Source of the DNA: Hippophae tibetana
Taxonomy: Eukaryota > Streptophyta > Magnoliopsida > Rosales > Elaeagnaceae
Assembly (NCBI GenBank): GCA_037013495.1
Contig: CM072811.1
Coordinates: 23,773,659 to 23,837,658 of the forward strand
Length of the DNA: 64,000 nt
Direction: 5' to 3'
Shown here: positions 38,882 to 50,243 of the stretch, in pieces
Numbering within the stretch: position 1 is the first letter of the stretch
How the letters are laid out: each line of letters opens with the position of its first letter
Notes under the pieces: model-generated
What the model saw: only the letters and a program-made list of their open reading frames with translations
Database searches by the model: none
Told to the model about the DNA's origin: nothing
Made by a program: the position numbers and the translations under genes

Positions 38882-39974
38882 CTATATAAATTTATAATTA
38901 ATTTTAATACATAAATCTCTTTTATCATATTATATATTAAAGTTTTATTTTAAAAAATAAAAATAATATATTTTATAATAAAATAAATATAAATTTATAC
39001 GAAAACGATATGCTAAGTATTTTGATAATTCATAAATAATTATAATATTAATTATAATTATGATATAAAAAATAATATTCATAAAAATAATTAAATTATT
39101 AAAAAAATTAAGAAGCTTTTATATACAACTTTTTAGAAGATACAAATACAAATATAGAACATTATATGCAAATTTTGCATCAAAATATTATCTAATATAA
39201 TATTATTATAATTATTTTTATTATTAATATAATAAAATATATCTAATTAATTATATTTAAATATTTAAATAAAATTATTATTAATAAATATTTGTTATCT
39301 TGCTAACAATTAAAATTATAATAATATTAGAGATATGTGTTATAATGTAATCTATTTTTTAATTTTTTAATCTTAAATAATTTATTTTAAAAAATATCAA
39401 TATTTTTTCATAAAAATGATTGTAACTATTTAGTAAATTTTTTAATAATTTAAAATTTTATAATTATTTTATAATTTATTATTATTATTTTAAATTATTT
39501 TATAATAAAATTTTGATAACTTATTTGTTATAAAAAATTATACATTTTTTATTATATAAATATAAAATAATTTATTTATAATAAAAATAAATTATTATTT
39601 ATTAAAATTTAGTGAAAAGGTATTTTATTTTAGGTTTTTTTAAGAAGATAAGAAGAAAAGAAAAATGTGGCTGAGAAATAAGAGAAAAGAGAGAGAGAAA
39701 AAATGGTTATCGTTTTGTTTTTTTTTTTTCAAAAAGATAAGAAGGAAAAAAAAAAGTGGTTGAGAAATAGGAGAGGAGAGAGAAAAAAAATGGTTACACA
39801 CAAATTGTTTAATAAGTTTCAATTTGTTCTTTTTTAAACTAAAAACAATCTTAACATTTTTTAAACTATTATAAAAAATGTCTTTTTTAGACAAATCCCC
39901 TTATGAGTATATAGCAGATTAAATTGACACAGATTTAATCAATTCATAATTTGATTTGATTTATACAATTTAAG
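38882..39974. other. AT-rich spacer between the two long direct repeats
   Basis: Very AT-rich, no gene. It includes a purine-rich imperfect duplication at ~39640-39795 (AAGATAAGAAG, GGCTGAGAAATA against GGTTGAGAAATAGG, then GAGAGAGAAAAAA) interrupted by T runs. Near 39905 it contains GAGTATATAGCAGA, which resembles the sequence just after copy 2 (TTAGTATATAGCGAG, ~41249), suggesting the spacer end was once part of the same repeat. Confidence 0.55.
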
Positions 39975-41240
39975 AATTTTACAAAAATATCGAAAATATT
40001 GTCGTTGTATACGAAAATTTTGAGAAAAGTTACAAAAATGATAGAAACTCTATCAAAAATATGAAATGTTTTTATAAAATTTTATAAAACATCAAAACAA
40101 TTAATTACTTATTTTTAATCTAATTTTTATTTAATACATGTATTTTTACATACATAAAATATTTATAATAATCAATAAATTGATTAATTAATTAAAATAT
40201 TGTACAACAAAATATATTTTTTCTTCAAAATATTTTCGAACGAGTAGTTAAAATGTTTAAAATAATTAAGTATATTATCTAATTGTAACTATTATAAATA
40301 GATAAATCTTAACAATAAGAAAATAAATTTTATTAATTATTTATTTTTAAAAATACTCATACGTATAACAAACATACTACAAATCAGGAAAAAAATATAC
40401 TGTTTATTACAAAAGTGAGAAAAAAATTTGAATTGAAATGATTAATTAGAAAGAAAAAAAATAAATTAAAAATTGATATTTTTGATATTTTGTTCGATAT
40501 TTGTCAACATTTTAACAATATTTTAACGATATTATTGATATTTTCATAATAATTTGATCACAAGTAATATACACCACATTTTGGTATCGGGATGTAAAAA
40601 AAATGACATTACTGCAACAATGTCACTCACAACATCTACATTTTCACCAAGTAGGATTCATAAATTAATACTTTCATTGATAGAATTACTCACCAAAAAT
40701 CAAGTCAAATGTCATAAAAAATCAAATTAGTTTGGTTATACAAAAAAAGCAATTAAAATCTCATAATTATTTAATTTGATTAATTTAATTTTGTAATTAT
40801 TATATTAAATATTAAAAGTCTCATAATTTTTGAAAATATATCGCAGTAATCCTTTTATTATGTATAAATAAGAACTTTAGCTCTATAATTTTTGAGTTAA
40901 TCACATGTAGTTTTGTTATTTATGAAAGTTATGCATTACAATATAAAAATTATGAGACTATAAATACTATATTTTAATATATTTAATGGATTAAAAGTGT
41001 CTATTTAAAAAGTGCTTAGTTTTCATAATAATAAGACTTATAATATTTAATCCATAAATTACAAAACTTAAATACTTATTTTAAAAAATTACAAGATTTA
41101 ATATATCTAATATAATAATAATAAGATTAACATATTTATTTCATAAAATTTACAAGAATGAACAAATTTTTCCCATTTGGTTATTATGATGTTGACTATT
41201 TACAAAACATAATTATTATAAACATAAAAAAATATTAAAC
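39975..41240. repeat. Long direct repeat, copy 2 (~1.27 kb)
   Basis: Same start and end blocks as copy 1. It carries an extra internal stretch near 40493-40545 (GATATTTGTCAACATTTTAAC and the following bases) absent from copy 1. The two copies could be LTRs of a non-coding element or a segmental tandem duplication; I see no TG...CA ends or primer site to decide. Confidence 0.88.
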
Positions 41241-41753
41241 ACTTTATTAGTATATAGCGAGTTGGTCGGGTGTGATCGGCATGCACGAATCTCAGCCGTT
41301 TCTTCTTTGATCGGACAGTCCACGTTTCGCGTGTGCATATTGGCGCGTGGTTCTTCTCACCTGCGTAAAAAATTAAACTTTAATTAATTAAATTTTGGCC
41401 CACAAATTTATTTCAAATTACATTTTCAACTTTCTTTAATTACAGTTTAGCCCTTTTCTAATTTAAATTAAATTTTTAAATTTTTAATAATTAAAATCAA
41501 GCCCGAATTTAATTTAAATTATATTTTCGACTTTTACAAATTGCAATTAAATACTATTTTATTTGAAATTATATTTTTGGACACAAATTTACAATTAAAT
41601 ACGTTTTCGATACAAATTATTTAATTTTTATTAAAAAATATAAAAAACAGTAAATACTAATTTATTCATCGAAAATTAACTAAAAACATTAAGAAAATAG
41701 CAATTATAATTAATAAAATATGTGAAAATAACTATATAAAATACAGTTATCAT
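41241..41753. other. Intergenic DNA with a short GC-rich island
   Basis: 41260-41370 is strikingly GC-richer than all neighbours (GGTCGGGTGTGATCGGCATGC, TTTCGCGTGTGCATATTGGC, GCGCGTGG). It contains ATCTCAGCCG and GATCGGACAG words of the type often found in plant promoters and some transposon ends. The rest is AT-rich. No gene follows. Confidence 0.4.
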
Positions 41754-42283
41754 AGATCATTTGTACTATTTAATCTCTTAAGTTAGAAACGGTATTATTT
41801 AATTCCTTAACCTTGTAAAAAGAATCAATTAAAGATAAATCATATTTTATTTAATGTTTTTTATTAAAATATTATTATATTTTATCAAATAATTAAACAC
41901 AATTAAAACACTAATTTAACAATGATAAAGTCACAATTAATATAAAAAAAACATTCTCAAAATATTTATTTTTAAAAATTTGTTAATTGCTACTATTTTA
42001 TTATTTTATTATTTTTTATTAAAAAATAAAATATATATTTAAATAACTTTTTGTTTCAATTTTTTGTTTATTTTTTCTTAAAATATTTCATATTAAATCT
42101 CATTTTTATTATTGTTAAAGATTCTTATTTTAATCGTATTTTAATTACTTTATATAAAATAATAATTTTAAATAAAAAACTATAAAAATAATATAATTTT
42201 CCATTAATTAGTCATTTTTATAAAACTAAGAGAATAAATGATATCGTTTTTAATCTAAGGGACTAAACAACATCAATGACCTA
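41754..42283. mobile_element. Foldback MITE-like element, family A, copy 1
   Basis: The left arm AGATCATTTGTACTATTTAATCTC...GAAACGGTATTATTTAATTCC and the right arm, reverse-complemented, AGGTCATTGATGTTGTTTAGTCCC...AAACGATATCATTTATTCTC, are inverted copies. The core is AT-rich. A relative lies at 62397-62969. No coding capacity and no clear target duplication. Confidence 0.65.
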
Positions 42284-42624
42284 ATCTAAAATACTTCTTT
42301 GACAACTCACCTTATATTTTAATATATACAGATCATATTAGATTTATACAAATTTAAAATGCTAATCCATTATTCGATCCATAGATTGTAGATTTTGAAA
42401 ATTTCTATCTAATCCAATCTGACAATTAGAAACAAACCATTAACAATTCTTCAATTGAAGAAAAATTTTACAAATTGATTTGATGAATAGATATTTTGTA
42501 CACTATCATCAAAAATAAACAATGAATTTAGGGGGGAAATTGAAGGCATTACGCATGCAAAAAATCAAGTTAGATCATTAATTGTGAGCATTTAATGCTA
42601 TTTGAACTACTAATTATATTTTTT

Positions 42625-42918
42625 CCCCCTTGATTAATGACATCTTTTATTTTAGAATATATAATTTTTTTCTTACTTTCTCATCATTTAACTTTATAAA
42701 TGTGACAAAAATATTACAATCAATTAATAGGAGTTAACAACAAGTTACATGTACATCAACTATATTTTTGTAATATTTATAAAGTTTAATGATATGAAAG
42801 TAACAAAAAAATTCAATGATATTTTTATAACATTTATAAAATTTAATAATACAAAATTATCAAAAAATTGATAGTAGTTTTGTAACAACCATCAAAATTC
42901 GATGGTAAAAACATCTAT
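42625..42918. mobile_element. Foldback MITE-like element, family B, copy 1
   Basis: Shares with 53426-53789 the words TTTGTAATATTTATAAAGTTTAATGATATGAAAGTAACAAA and TTTTGTAACAACCATCAAAATTCG...ACATCTATTTT, in the same order. It is diverged and partly eroded at its left end. No coding sequence. Confidence 0.55.
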
Positions 42919-42974
42919 TTTCTATTTATTTTATATTTTTATAAATTTATTGTTCATTTTGTATTTAAATGTAC

Positions 42975-45206
42975 CAAGTAGTGAACTTGGACTTCAATTT
43001 TGTTTTGGGTCCTTCATCCAATTCTTTAGCTACCAATTATGGTGGATTTCTTTCCATTATGTCTCTTAAAAAGGCTACAAAAAGATCAAGTAAGTAATGT
43101 TGAAATTTAGTACTATGTATTCTAAGGAGGATAATCATAATTTCTCTTCTAGAATTTTTTCTCTCAATACAATAGATACTACTAGAATGGCTAATATTGA
43201 TTAATGCAATCCAATTTCATTTTGTAGGGACACAGGTGGAGGAAGCTGACCTAAACAGGGCCCAACCTCCAATATGATACTCTCTTGGAATTTTCAAGGT
43301 GTGAAGAACCCCCGTGAAAATTTGATAGCTTAGGAGTTTGCATAATTCTATTCTCCAAAAAAATGTTTTGCTAGTGGAGACGAAGAATCAACATGAGTTG
43401 ATGATTCCTGTTATATGCATGATAAGACTTTCTAATTTACTTTTAGTTAATCTTATTGACACTCATGGTGGTTTAGCCCTTTTTGTGTGATGATACTAAT
43501 ATAGTGATCTGTTTTAGAGGATTTTTTATTGAATTTGAGATATCAAGTCCTTTTTGTAGTTAGGTTTGTTTTTATGTGTATGCTAGCCCCAATGATAGTG
43601 TTCATAGAGACCAATGAATGGTGCTAAAGGAGATATTAATGTTATGTGAGAAAGCCCTTTTGATTGGTGATTTTAATGATATCACATCTATAACTAAGAA
43701 GTTTAGTGGGAAATACCACTCTCATAGCTCTATAGAGGATTATCGATGGTTCATAAATGTTGCTAATTTAGTCTACTTGGGTTTTGTTGGACCTTCCTTC
43801 ACTTGGAGTAATAAGAAAGAGGTACTAATTTTATCAATGGACGTATTGATAGAGGCTTGGTTACTCATTCTTGGCTCATGAATTTTCCTTGAGCTATTGT
43901 TAATCATTTAGAAGCAATAGGTGTTGACCACCATGCCTTGTTACTACATTTAAACCCTCTAACACCTACATTAAAAAGAGTTTTTTCTTTGAAAGTCGAT
44001 GAGTATACTCACTTAATTGTAAGAATATGATGGAGAATTCTTAGAAGGTAAAGGGTTCTTCTTAGTTCATTCTGAAGCAAAAAAATGACACATATTGGCA
44101 ATACTTAATTTGGTTTAAGGATGAGACTAATTTTAACTCTTCAAGACATTTTTAAGAACAGAAAGAGAAATTGCTAACTTTAGAGAGACAAAATCTTTTT
44201 AGGATAGAGGAATCCCACAACTTATCATTAGAAATGTAAAGAGTTTGTATTCAGAAGGAAAGTTACTAGAAAGATAAAGCCAAATTAAAATGGCTCTACA
44301 AAGAGGACCAAAATATAGCTTTCTTTCATGCTAAGGTAGTTCAAAGGTGGAGAAGAATGACCATGCATGATCTTCATGGCGAGGATGGTAGATGGGTTAT
44401 ATAGAAGCATGATTTAGGAAGGGTAGCTTGCTTTTATTTTGGCTCCTTATTCAAATCTTCTAACCCTTATTCTAGTGCCTATGTGGAGGTTTTGTCATAT
44501 GTAGAGCCACGAGTTATGGAAGAATCAATCAAAGGCTAACTAGGCCAATTAGTATTGAGGAAATTAAGAAGGCTACCTTTCAGATTCCCCCATCAAAATT
44601 CCCTCGCCCTGATAGTCTACCAGCGTTATTTTTTTAGAAATATTGATCCATCATTCAACAAGATCTTATATAGGTTGTTATGATTTTTTTCTACCATGGT
44701 ACCATCTCTACTGTAATCAATTATACCTATATTATTCTATCTCCTAAAGTTAAAAATCCTCAAGATATGACACAATTTTTCCTTATTAGTCTATGTAACA
44801 TTGTTTATAAAGTCATCTATGAGATCCTCTCTAATAGATTAGGCCTCGTAATGTATTTGATAATCAGCCAAAACTAGAGTGTTTTCATCTTTCAATGATT
44901 CATATCAAACAATAATATGACTCATAAGCTATTAAGTTGTCTAAAAACTAGTAAAACATGTATGAATCATGCCTTAATGCTTAAGCTAGATATGAGTAAG
45001 GCCTTTGATAGAGTTGAATGAAGTTTTCTTAAGGCTATAATGGCAGGTTGGACTTTTCTGATCATTGGATTCAATGGATTATGTGTTGTATCTCAACTAT
45101 TACTTATTCGGGTGTACTTAATGGGGAACATGTTGGTTATTTTTCTCCCGATAGAGGACTCCATCAAGAAGACCCCCTCTATTTGTATCTGACACGGATA
45201 GAAAGT
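42975..45206 (+). mobile_element. LINE (L1-type non-LTR retrotransposon), 5' portion, decayed
   Basis: The endonuclease domain starts at ATG 43274 (MILSWNFQGVKNPREN, typical of plant L1) and continues in the frame at 43618-43881 with LIGDFNDI and GPSFTWSNKK. Reverse transcriptase follows: LSPKVKNP...SLCNIVYKVIYEILSNRL (44680-44877), then MSKAFDRVEW-type sequence (~44990) and RGLHQEDPL (~45155-45180). Many stops and frame changes. The element is cut at about 45206 by a Ty3 element and resumes at 50244. Confidence 0.85.
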
Positions 45207-45583
45207 TGTAGATAGCAACTAATTTCTAAACTAATTTCCTTTTTATTTTATGTTATAACAAAATAACCATATTGGCACATGGTGGTAGTGTGTATGTGGG
45301 TGATGCATGAGGCACATAGAAATCAGTTAAGTTGTGTGAGTGTGTGAGTACGTGAGTACGTGAGGCTTTACACATGGAAACAGTTAAAGTTGATTCCTAT
45401 AAAAACCCAAGCATGGCTATAGTTAAGGGCACATTGCTTACTTAGTGATTTTGTAGTCTTCTATAAGAACAACCAAATAGTTGCTCTTGTAATCATCCCT
45501 AAGAACAACCGAAGGGTTCATCTTAATCTGAATACAAATATAGTTACCTTTTTAGTTCTTGTTTTGATTTTCGCACTATATCA
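45207..45583 (+). repeat. 5' LTR of the nested Ty3 element
   Basis: Starts TGTAGATAGCAACTAATTTC and ends CACTATATCA, ~377 bp. Contains a GTGTGAGTGTGTGAGTACGTGAGTACGTGAGG microsatellite-like stretch near 45331-45363. Its first ~113 bp match 50131-50243 with several substitutions, so this element is much older than the chromovirus. Confidence 0.75.
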
Positions 45584-45658
45584 GAATTGGTATCAAAGCT
45601 TGGATTGACCTACAAACAGATGGTAATTCCCAACAACTAGACCATTGGTAACAATAGT

Positions 45659-46760
45659 GATGACACAAAAAAACTTGTGGGCTACAATGGCTAGCCTTGA
45701 TAGCCGCTTTGAGCAAAGGACTGAAGAGGTGTTGCAAGACCATCAACAATCACTCCTACATACCACCACCAAAATCCAAACCCAACTAAGCGAGATTCAT
45801 AGGTAGTTTAAATCGCGATGGAAGGAGTTTCCTCACCATCGCATCTACTCAAACTCAGGCGATGACCTCAAAAAACCACCGTTCGTGAACCTCTAAAATT
45901 TTGAGTTTGATGGAGGCACCGCTACCCAGGTGGGTAGCAATCAAGAGAGAAGGCTCGAGAAAAACAATGCTAGAAATAGGCAGTTTGATAGTATGAGAAA
46001 CCAACACACATATTTTCTTAATTCCCCTCATGAGTAGTAATTCTATGGTAAGCAAGACTATCAACTTACCGTGGACCTGCCTATTTTTTCGGGCCACTCT
46101 CACATGGAAGAATTCTTGGATTGGTTAGTTGTTGTTGAAAACTTCTTCGACTATACAGAAATACAAAAAGAGAAAATAGTTAAATTAGTCTCTTATAAAC
46201 TCAAGGGTGAAGCCTCTGCTTGGTGGGAACACATGAAAAATGAAAGTAGGTTGAGAGGAAAAGAACCAATCACCTTTTGGGGAAGAATAAAGATATTGAT
46301 GGTGCAATAGTTTCTACCAGGTAATTACGAATAACTCATTTACCAACAATATCACCAGTGCCAATAAGGAAATAAAAGTGTCACTGACTACATTGAAGAA
46401 TTTGTGAGGCTTTGTTTGTGAGAAAACATATGGGATAGAGAACCCTAGAAGGTTGCTAGATATGTGCAGGGTCTAAATTCTCCTATTAGAGAAAGACTAG
46501 AGTTGAGCCAAACCTTATGGTTTGTCAATGAAGCCAACAACATGGCATTGAAGGTGGAAAACCAACTAACTAGACATAGAAAATCCACACTTTTTGGATC
46601 TCATTTTAGTGACTCCTCTGCCTGTAAAAACCCAAGTGGTTTTACCCCCAAAATTCATCCCACCAATCACCACAAAAGCCATACCAATTCTAAAAACATC
46701 AATCCCTAAACCCAATAACCCATTTCAAAAACCTAACCCTTATGCCAAACCACCACCTAT
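45659..46760 (+). pseudogene. Ty3 gag region (broken)
   Basis: The recognisable gag piece is at 46071-46310: DLPIFSGHSHMEEFLDWL, then KLVSYKLKGEASAWWE, typical of the retrotransposon gag domain. The N-terminal part at ~45659-45800 reads MASLDSRFEQRTEEVLQ in a coiled-coil-like style. Stops separate the pieces; the zinc knuckle is not clearly preserved. Confidence 0.8.
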
Positions 46761-47006
46761 CAAATGTTAGGTGTTATCAATAAGGGCACAGATATAATGA
46801 ATGTTCACAAAGGTACGCATCCAATTTGGTCGATGAATTTGGGCATTCAAATGATGAGTTTGACCCACTATCTCTAGACGACCTAGAAGGAGCACAACCC
46901 ATTGAAGGTGACGAGGGTGACATGGCTTTAAACTACATAATGTAGAAAGTGTTGCTATCACCAAACAGCCACCACAATCACAAAGACATGACATTTTCAA
47001 GACAAG

Positions 47007-47567
47007 GTGCATAGTTCAACAGAAGTATGTGATGTTATTGTTGATAATGGTAGTATTAAAAATATTGTCTCACGTGCACTGGTGAAGTTTTTAGGGTTGA
47101 GCATTCAACCTTATCCCCATCCCTACAAAATAGGATGGATTAAGAAAGAGAGTGAGGTTAAAGTACAAGAGATGTGTAGAGTACTATTTTCCATTGGAAA
47201 ATTTTACAAAGATGAGATGCATTACGATGTGGTGGAAATGGATGCCTGTCAAATTCTTTTAGAAAGGCCCTGGCAATATGACGTGGATGTAATACACAAG
47301 AGTAGGAAAAACATCATCATTTTCACTTGGAAAGGTACCAAAATAGCTCTATTCCCTGCAAAGGAAAGCTTCCCCGCCCCTACCAAATCAAAAATGCTTC
47401 TTAACTACAAACTCAAGGAATTTGACAATAAACTCAGAAAGGATAAAGTGGTGTTAGCATTGCCATCCCTTATGCTATTAAAGAATTACTATTTACCTAC
47501 ACTAACCTTACACCAACTGACCTACCAAGCATTTTACCACTATTACGAGATATTCAACACCACATAG
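47007..47567 (+). pseudogene. Ty3 protease region, longest surviving frame
   Basis: A 186-codon frame with CDVIVDNGSIKNIVS (an aspartic-protease active site in which the usual DSG/DTG has become DNG), PYKIGWIKKESEVKV, and CQILLERPWQYDVDVIH. This layout is common to plant Ty3 elements. The changed active-site triad fits with decay. Confidence 0.8.
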
Positions 47568-47639
47568 ATTTCATACCAGGCTATAATCTGCCCAATTTAC
47601 CCCACTATCAAATGAATCCTAAAGACTATGAGCTCCTAT

Positions 47640-48740
47640 AAGAGATAATGGAAGACCTCTTGGATAAGAATCTCATCCAGGAAACAAGAGTCCATGTGAT
47701 GTACCTATACTACTTATACCCAAGAAGGATGGCATAATAAGGATGTGTATTGATAGTAGAGCTATTAACAATATCACGATCAAGTACAAATTGTTTATTC
47801 CTAGGTTGAAAGATATACTTGACAATATATAAGGTTCCACTATCTTCTCTAAGCTTGATCTTCGCAGTGGGTATCACCAAATTCGCATCAGAAAAAGAGA
47901 TAAGTGGAAGAGATCTTCTAAAACCAAGGAAGGCCTATAAGAATGGCTTGTCATACCATTCAGAATATGCAATACTCCCAAAACCTTTATGAGATTAATG
48001 CATCACGTTTTGAAGCTTCTCAATGGTACTTATGTAGTAGTGTATTTCGATGATATCCTAATCTACAATAGGAACCCTAACAAGCATCTAGAGAATTTGT
48101 AGGTTGTCTTGGAAATATTGAGGGAACACAAGTTTTTTCTCAACCTCAAAAGTGTGAGTTTATGACTACCAGAATCCTTTTCTTGGGGTATGTTATCAGC
48201 TGTGAAGGCATCTCAGTGGATACTAAGAATATTGACGTCATCCAATCATGGCCTAACCCAACATCAATACATTAAGTCAGAAGTTTTCATTACCTGACAA
48301 CGTTCTATACAAGGTTCATAAAGGATTTAGTTCAATTATAGCACTTATAACCAATTGTCTCAAGAAAGGACAATACGTTTGGGGAAAAGAGCAAGAAGAT
48401 AGTTTCCAATGCATCAAAGAGAAACTGTGTACATCCCCAGTTCTATCTCTACCAGACTTTGACAAAGTATTTGAAGTTGAAACAGATGCATCCACGGTGT
48501 GAATTGGAGCAGTGCTATCTCAAGGTGGCAAGTCATTTGAATTCTTCAGCAAAAAACTCAATGAAGCACGCTAGAAATGGTCCACTTATGACCAAGAATT
48601 ATATGTTGTCATTCAAGCCCTCAAACAATGGGAGTATTATCTCATTTTAAAGGAATTTATCCTTCACAATGATCACTCGGCACTCAGATGGATCCACTAC
48701 CAGAAATACATCTGAAGAGCCTATACTAGATGGGTTATCT
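47640..48740 (+). pseudogene. Ty3 reverse transcriptase and RNase H region (broken)
   Basis: Reverse transcriptase: [20 protein letters not shown] (~47710-47770), [15 protein letters not shown] (~47850-47900) and catalytic YFDDILIYN (~48043-48070). RNase [10 protein letters not shown] (~48470), LSQGGKSFEFFSKKLNEA and DQELYVVIQALKQWEYYL (~48595-48650). At least four in-frame stops and some shifts are visible. Confidence 0.85.
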
Positions 48741-48760
48741 ACCTACAAAGGTTTACTTAT

Positions 48761-49720
48761 GTGTTTAAGCACATAGAGGGACAATTAAACAAAGTCACAA
48801 ATGCACTTAGTAAGAGGCACACCTTGTTGACTACCCTTCAAACTGAAATCACCAGTTTTGACACCCTCATTGAACTATATGTGACAGATGAAGATTTTGC
48901 AACTGTCTCGAACCAATGCAACAAATATGAATCTATGTGTGATTTCCATTTGCATAATGGGTATGGTTTCTTTAAAGAAAACAAATTATGCATCCCAAAA
49001 ACTAGCTTAAGGGAATACCTGATACAAGAACTTCATGCTAGGGGACTTAGTGGTCATACTGGTAGGGAAAAAGCCATGCTTTTGGTGGAAGAAAGATTCT
49101 ATTGTCCTTATCTACGAATAAATGTAGCTAAATTTGTGCATCAATGCTCTATCTACCAAAGAGCTAAATGAGGTAGCCAAAACACTAGCGTATACTCTCC
49201 CCTACTAGTTCCTACAACCATTTGGGAGGATCTTAGCATAGATTTCATACTCGATCTACCGGTCAACAAAAGAAGAGTAGACTCCATCCTGGTGGTAGTG
49301 GATAGGTTTTCAAAGATGTCCCACCTGATCCCATGCAAAAAGGTCTTGATGCCAACAACATAGAAACTATCTTCTTTTGAGACATTGTCAGGTTGTATGG
49401 CATCCTTAAAACCATCACATATGATCATGATGTGAAGTTCATGAGTCACTTTTGGAAACAGTTGTGGCGTAGGTTTGATACCAAATTGAATTTTAATAGT
49501 GCATATCATCCACAGGCAGATAGGCAAATAAAAGTGCTCAACAGAACCATAGGCAGTATGTTCAGATGTTTGACTCATGAAAAACCTCAAGAATGGGATT
49601 TGCATCTTCCTTAGATTGAGTTTGCTCTCAATAGTGTCACAAACACACCACCAATCACTTATCCTTTTCAATTACCTACACCAAAGTACCTAACTTTAGT
49701 GTAGTTTTACAAGCCATAGC
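48761..49720 (+). pseudogene. Ty3 integrase region (broken)
   Basis: The frame 48761-49171 carries the HHCC zinc domain (HARGLSGHTGREKAMLL ... VHQCSIYQRAK). The catalytic core continues around 49225-49330 ([28 protein letters not shown]) and 49393-49614 (ITYDHDVKFMSHFWKQL, NSAYHPQADRQIKVLN; Asp and terminal Gln/Glu positions altered). A chromodomain was not recognised. Confidence 0.82.
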
Positions 49721-50243
49721 CAATCCAAAGAGTAAAGATTCTGGCATATGGGCTGCTAATTACACTCAATTCCACTGTGAAATTTGATAGCATATTGAGA
49801 AGATGAATGCACTTTAAAAAATGCAAGTTGATCAACATCGTAGGCTTACGTATTTTCAAACTGGTGAAATTGTCATGGTGCACCTCAACAAACACAAATT
49901 ATCACAAGGAACTTGCCCCAAGCTTCAGCTCAGTAACTATGGCCCTTTCAAAATTCTTTAAAAAATCAATGACAACGCTTATGTCAATCTCCCCAAAGAC
50001 TGGAATATTTCCAACACGTTCAACATAACAAATCTTCACAAATACCACCCTACAGACGCAACTGACGTGATCAATCTAAATTCAATGACAAATTTTGTTG
50101 AAGATGAGGACTATGATGTAGATAGAAAGTTGTTGATAGCAACTAATTTCTAAACTAATTTCCTTTTTATTTTCTATTGTAACGGAATAACCATATTGGC
50201 ACATGGTGGCAGCGTGTATGTATGGCTAATGCATGAGGCACAT

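Larger units (their letters stand above)
45207..50243 (+). mobile_element. Decayed Ty3/gypsy retrotransposon nested inside the LINE
   Basis: Left LTR 45207-45583, primer-site-like TGGTATCAAAGCT at 45588, gag, protease, reverse transcriptase, RNase H and integrase in Ty3 order on the plus strand. The right LTR is present only as its first ~113 bp (50131-50243); the LINE then resumes. Shared sequence begins a little before the LTRs (GATAGAAAGTTG on both sides), so the exact ends and target duplication are unclear. Stops occur throughout. Confidence 0.85.

Noticed and set aside
39640..39894. Phe/Leu/Lys-rich minus-strand frame
   Set aside because: Low-complexity purine/pyrimidine tract, no family resemblance.
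46767..47012. Minus-strand Cys/Leu-rich frame in the nested Ty3 element
   Set aside because: Antisense to the gag-protease junction of the element.
49153..49671. 172-codon minus-strand frame over the Ty3 integrase
   Set aside because: Antisense shadow; the plus strand shows the integrase core motifs.
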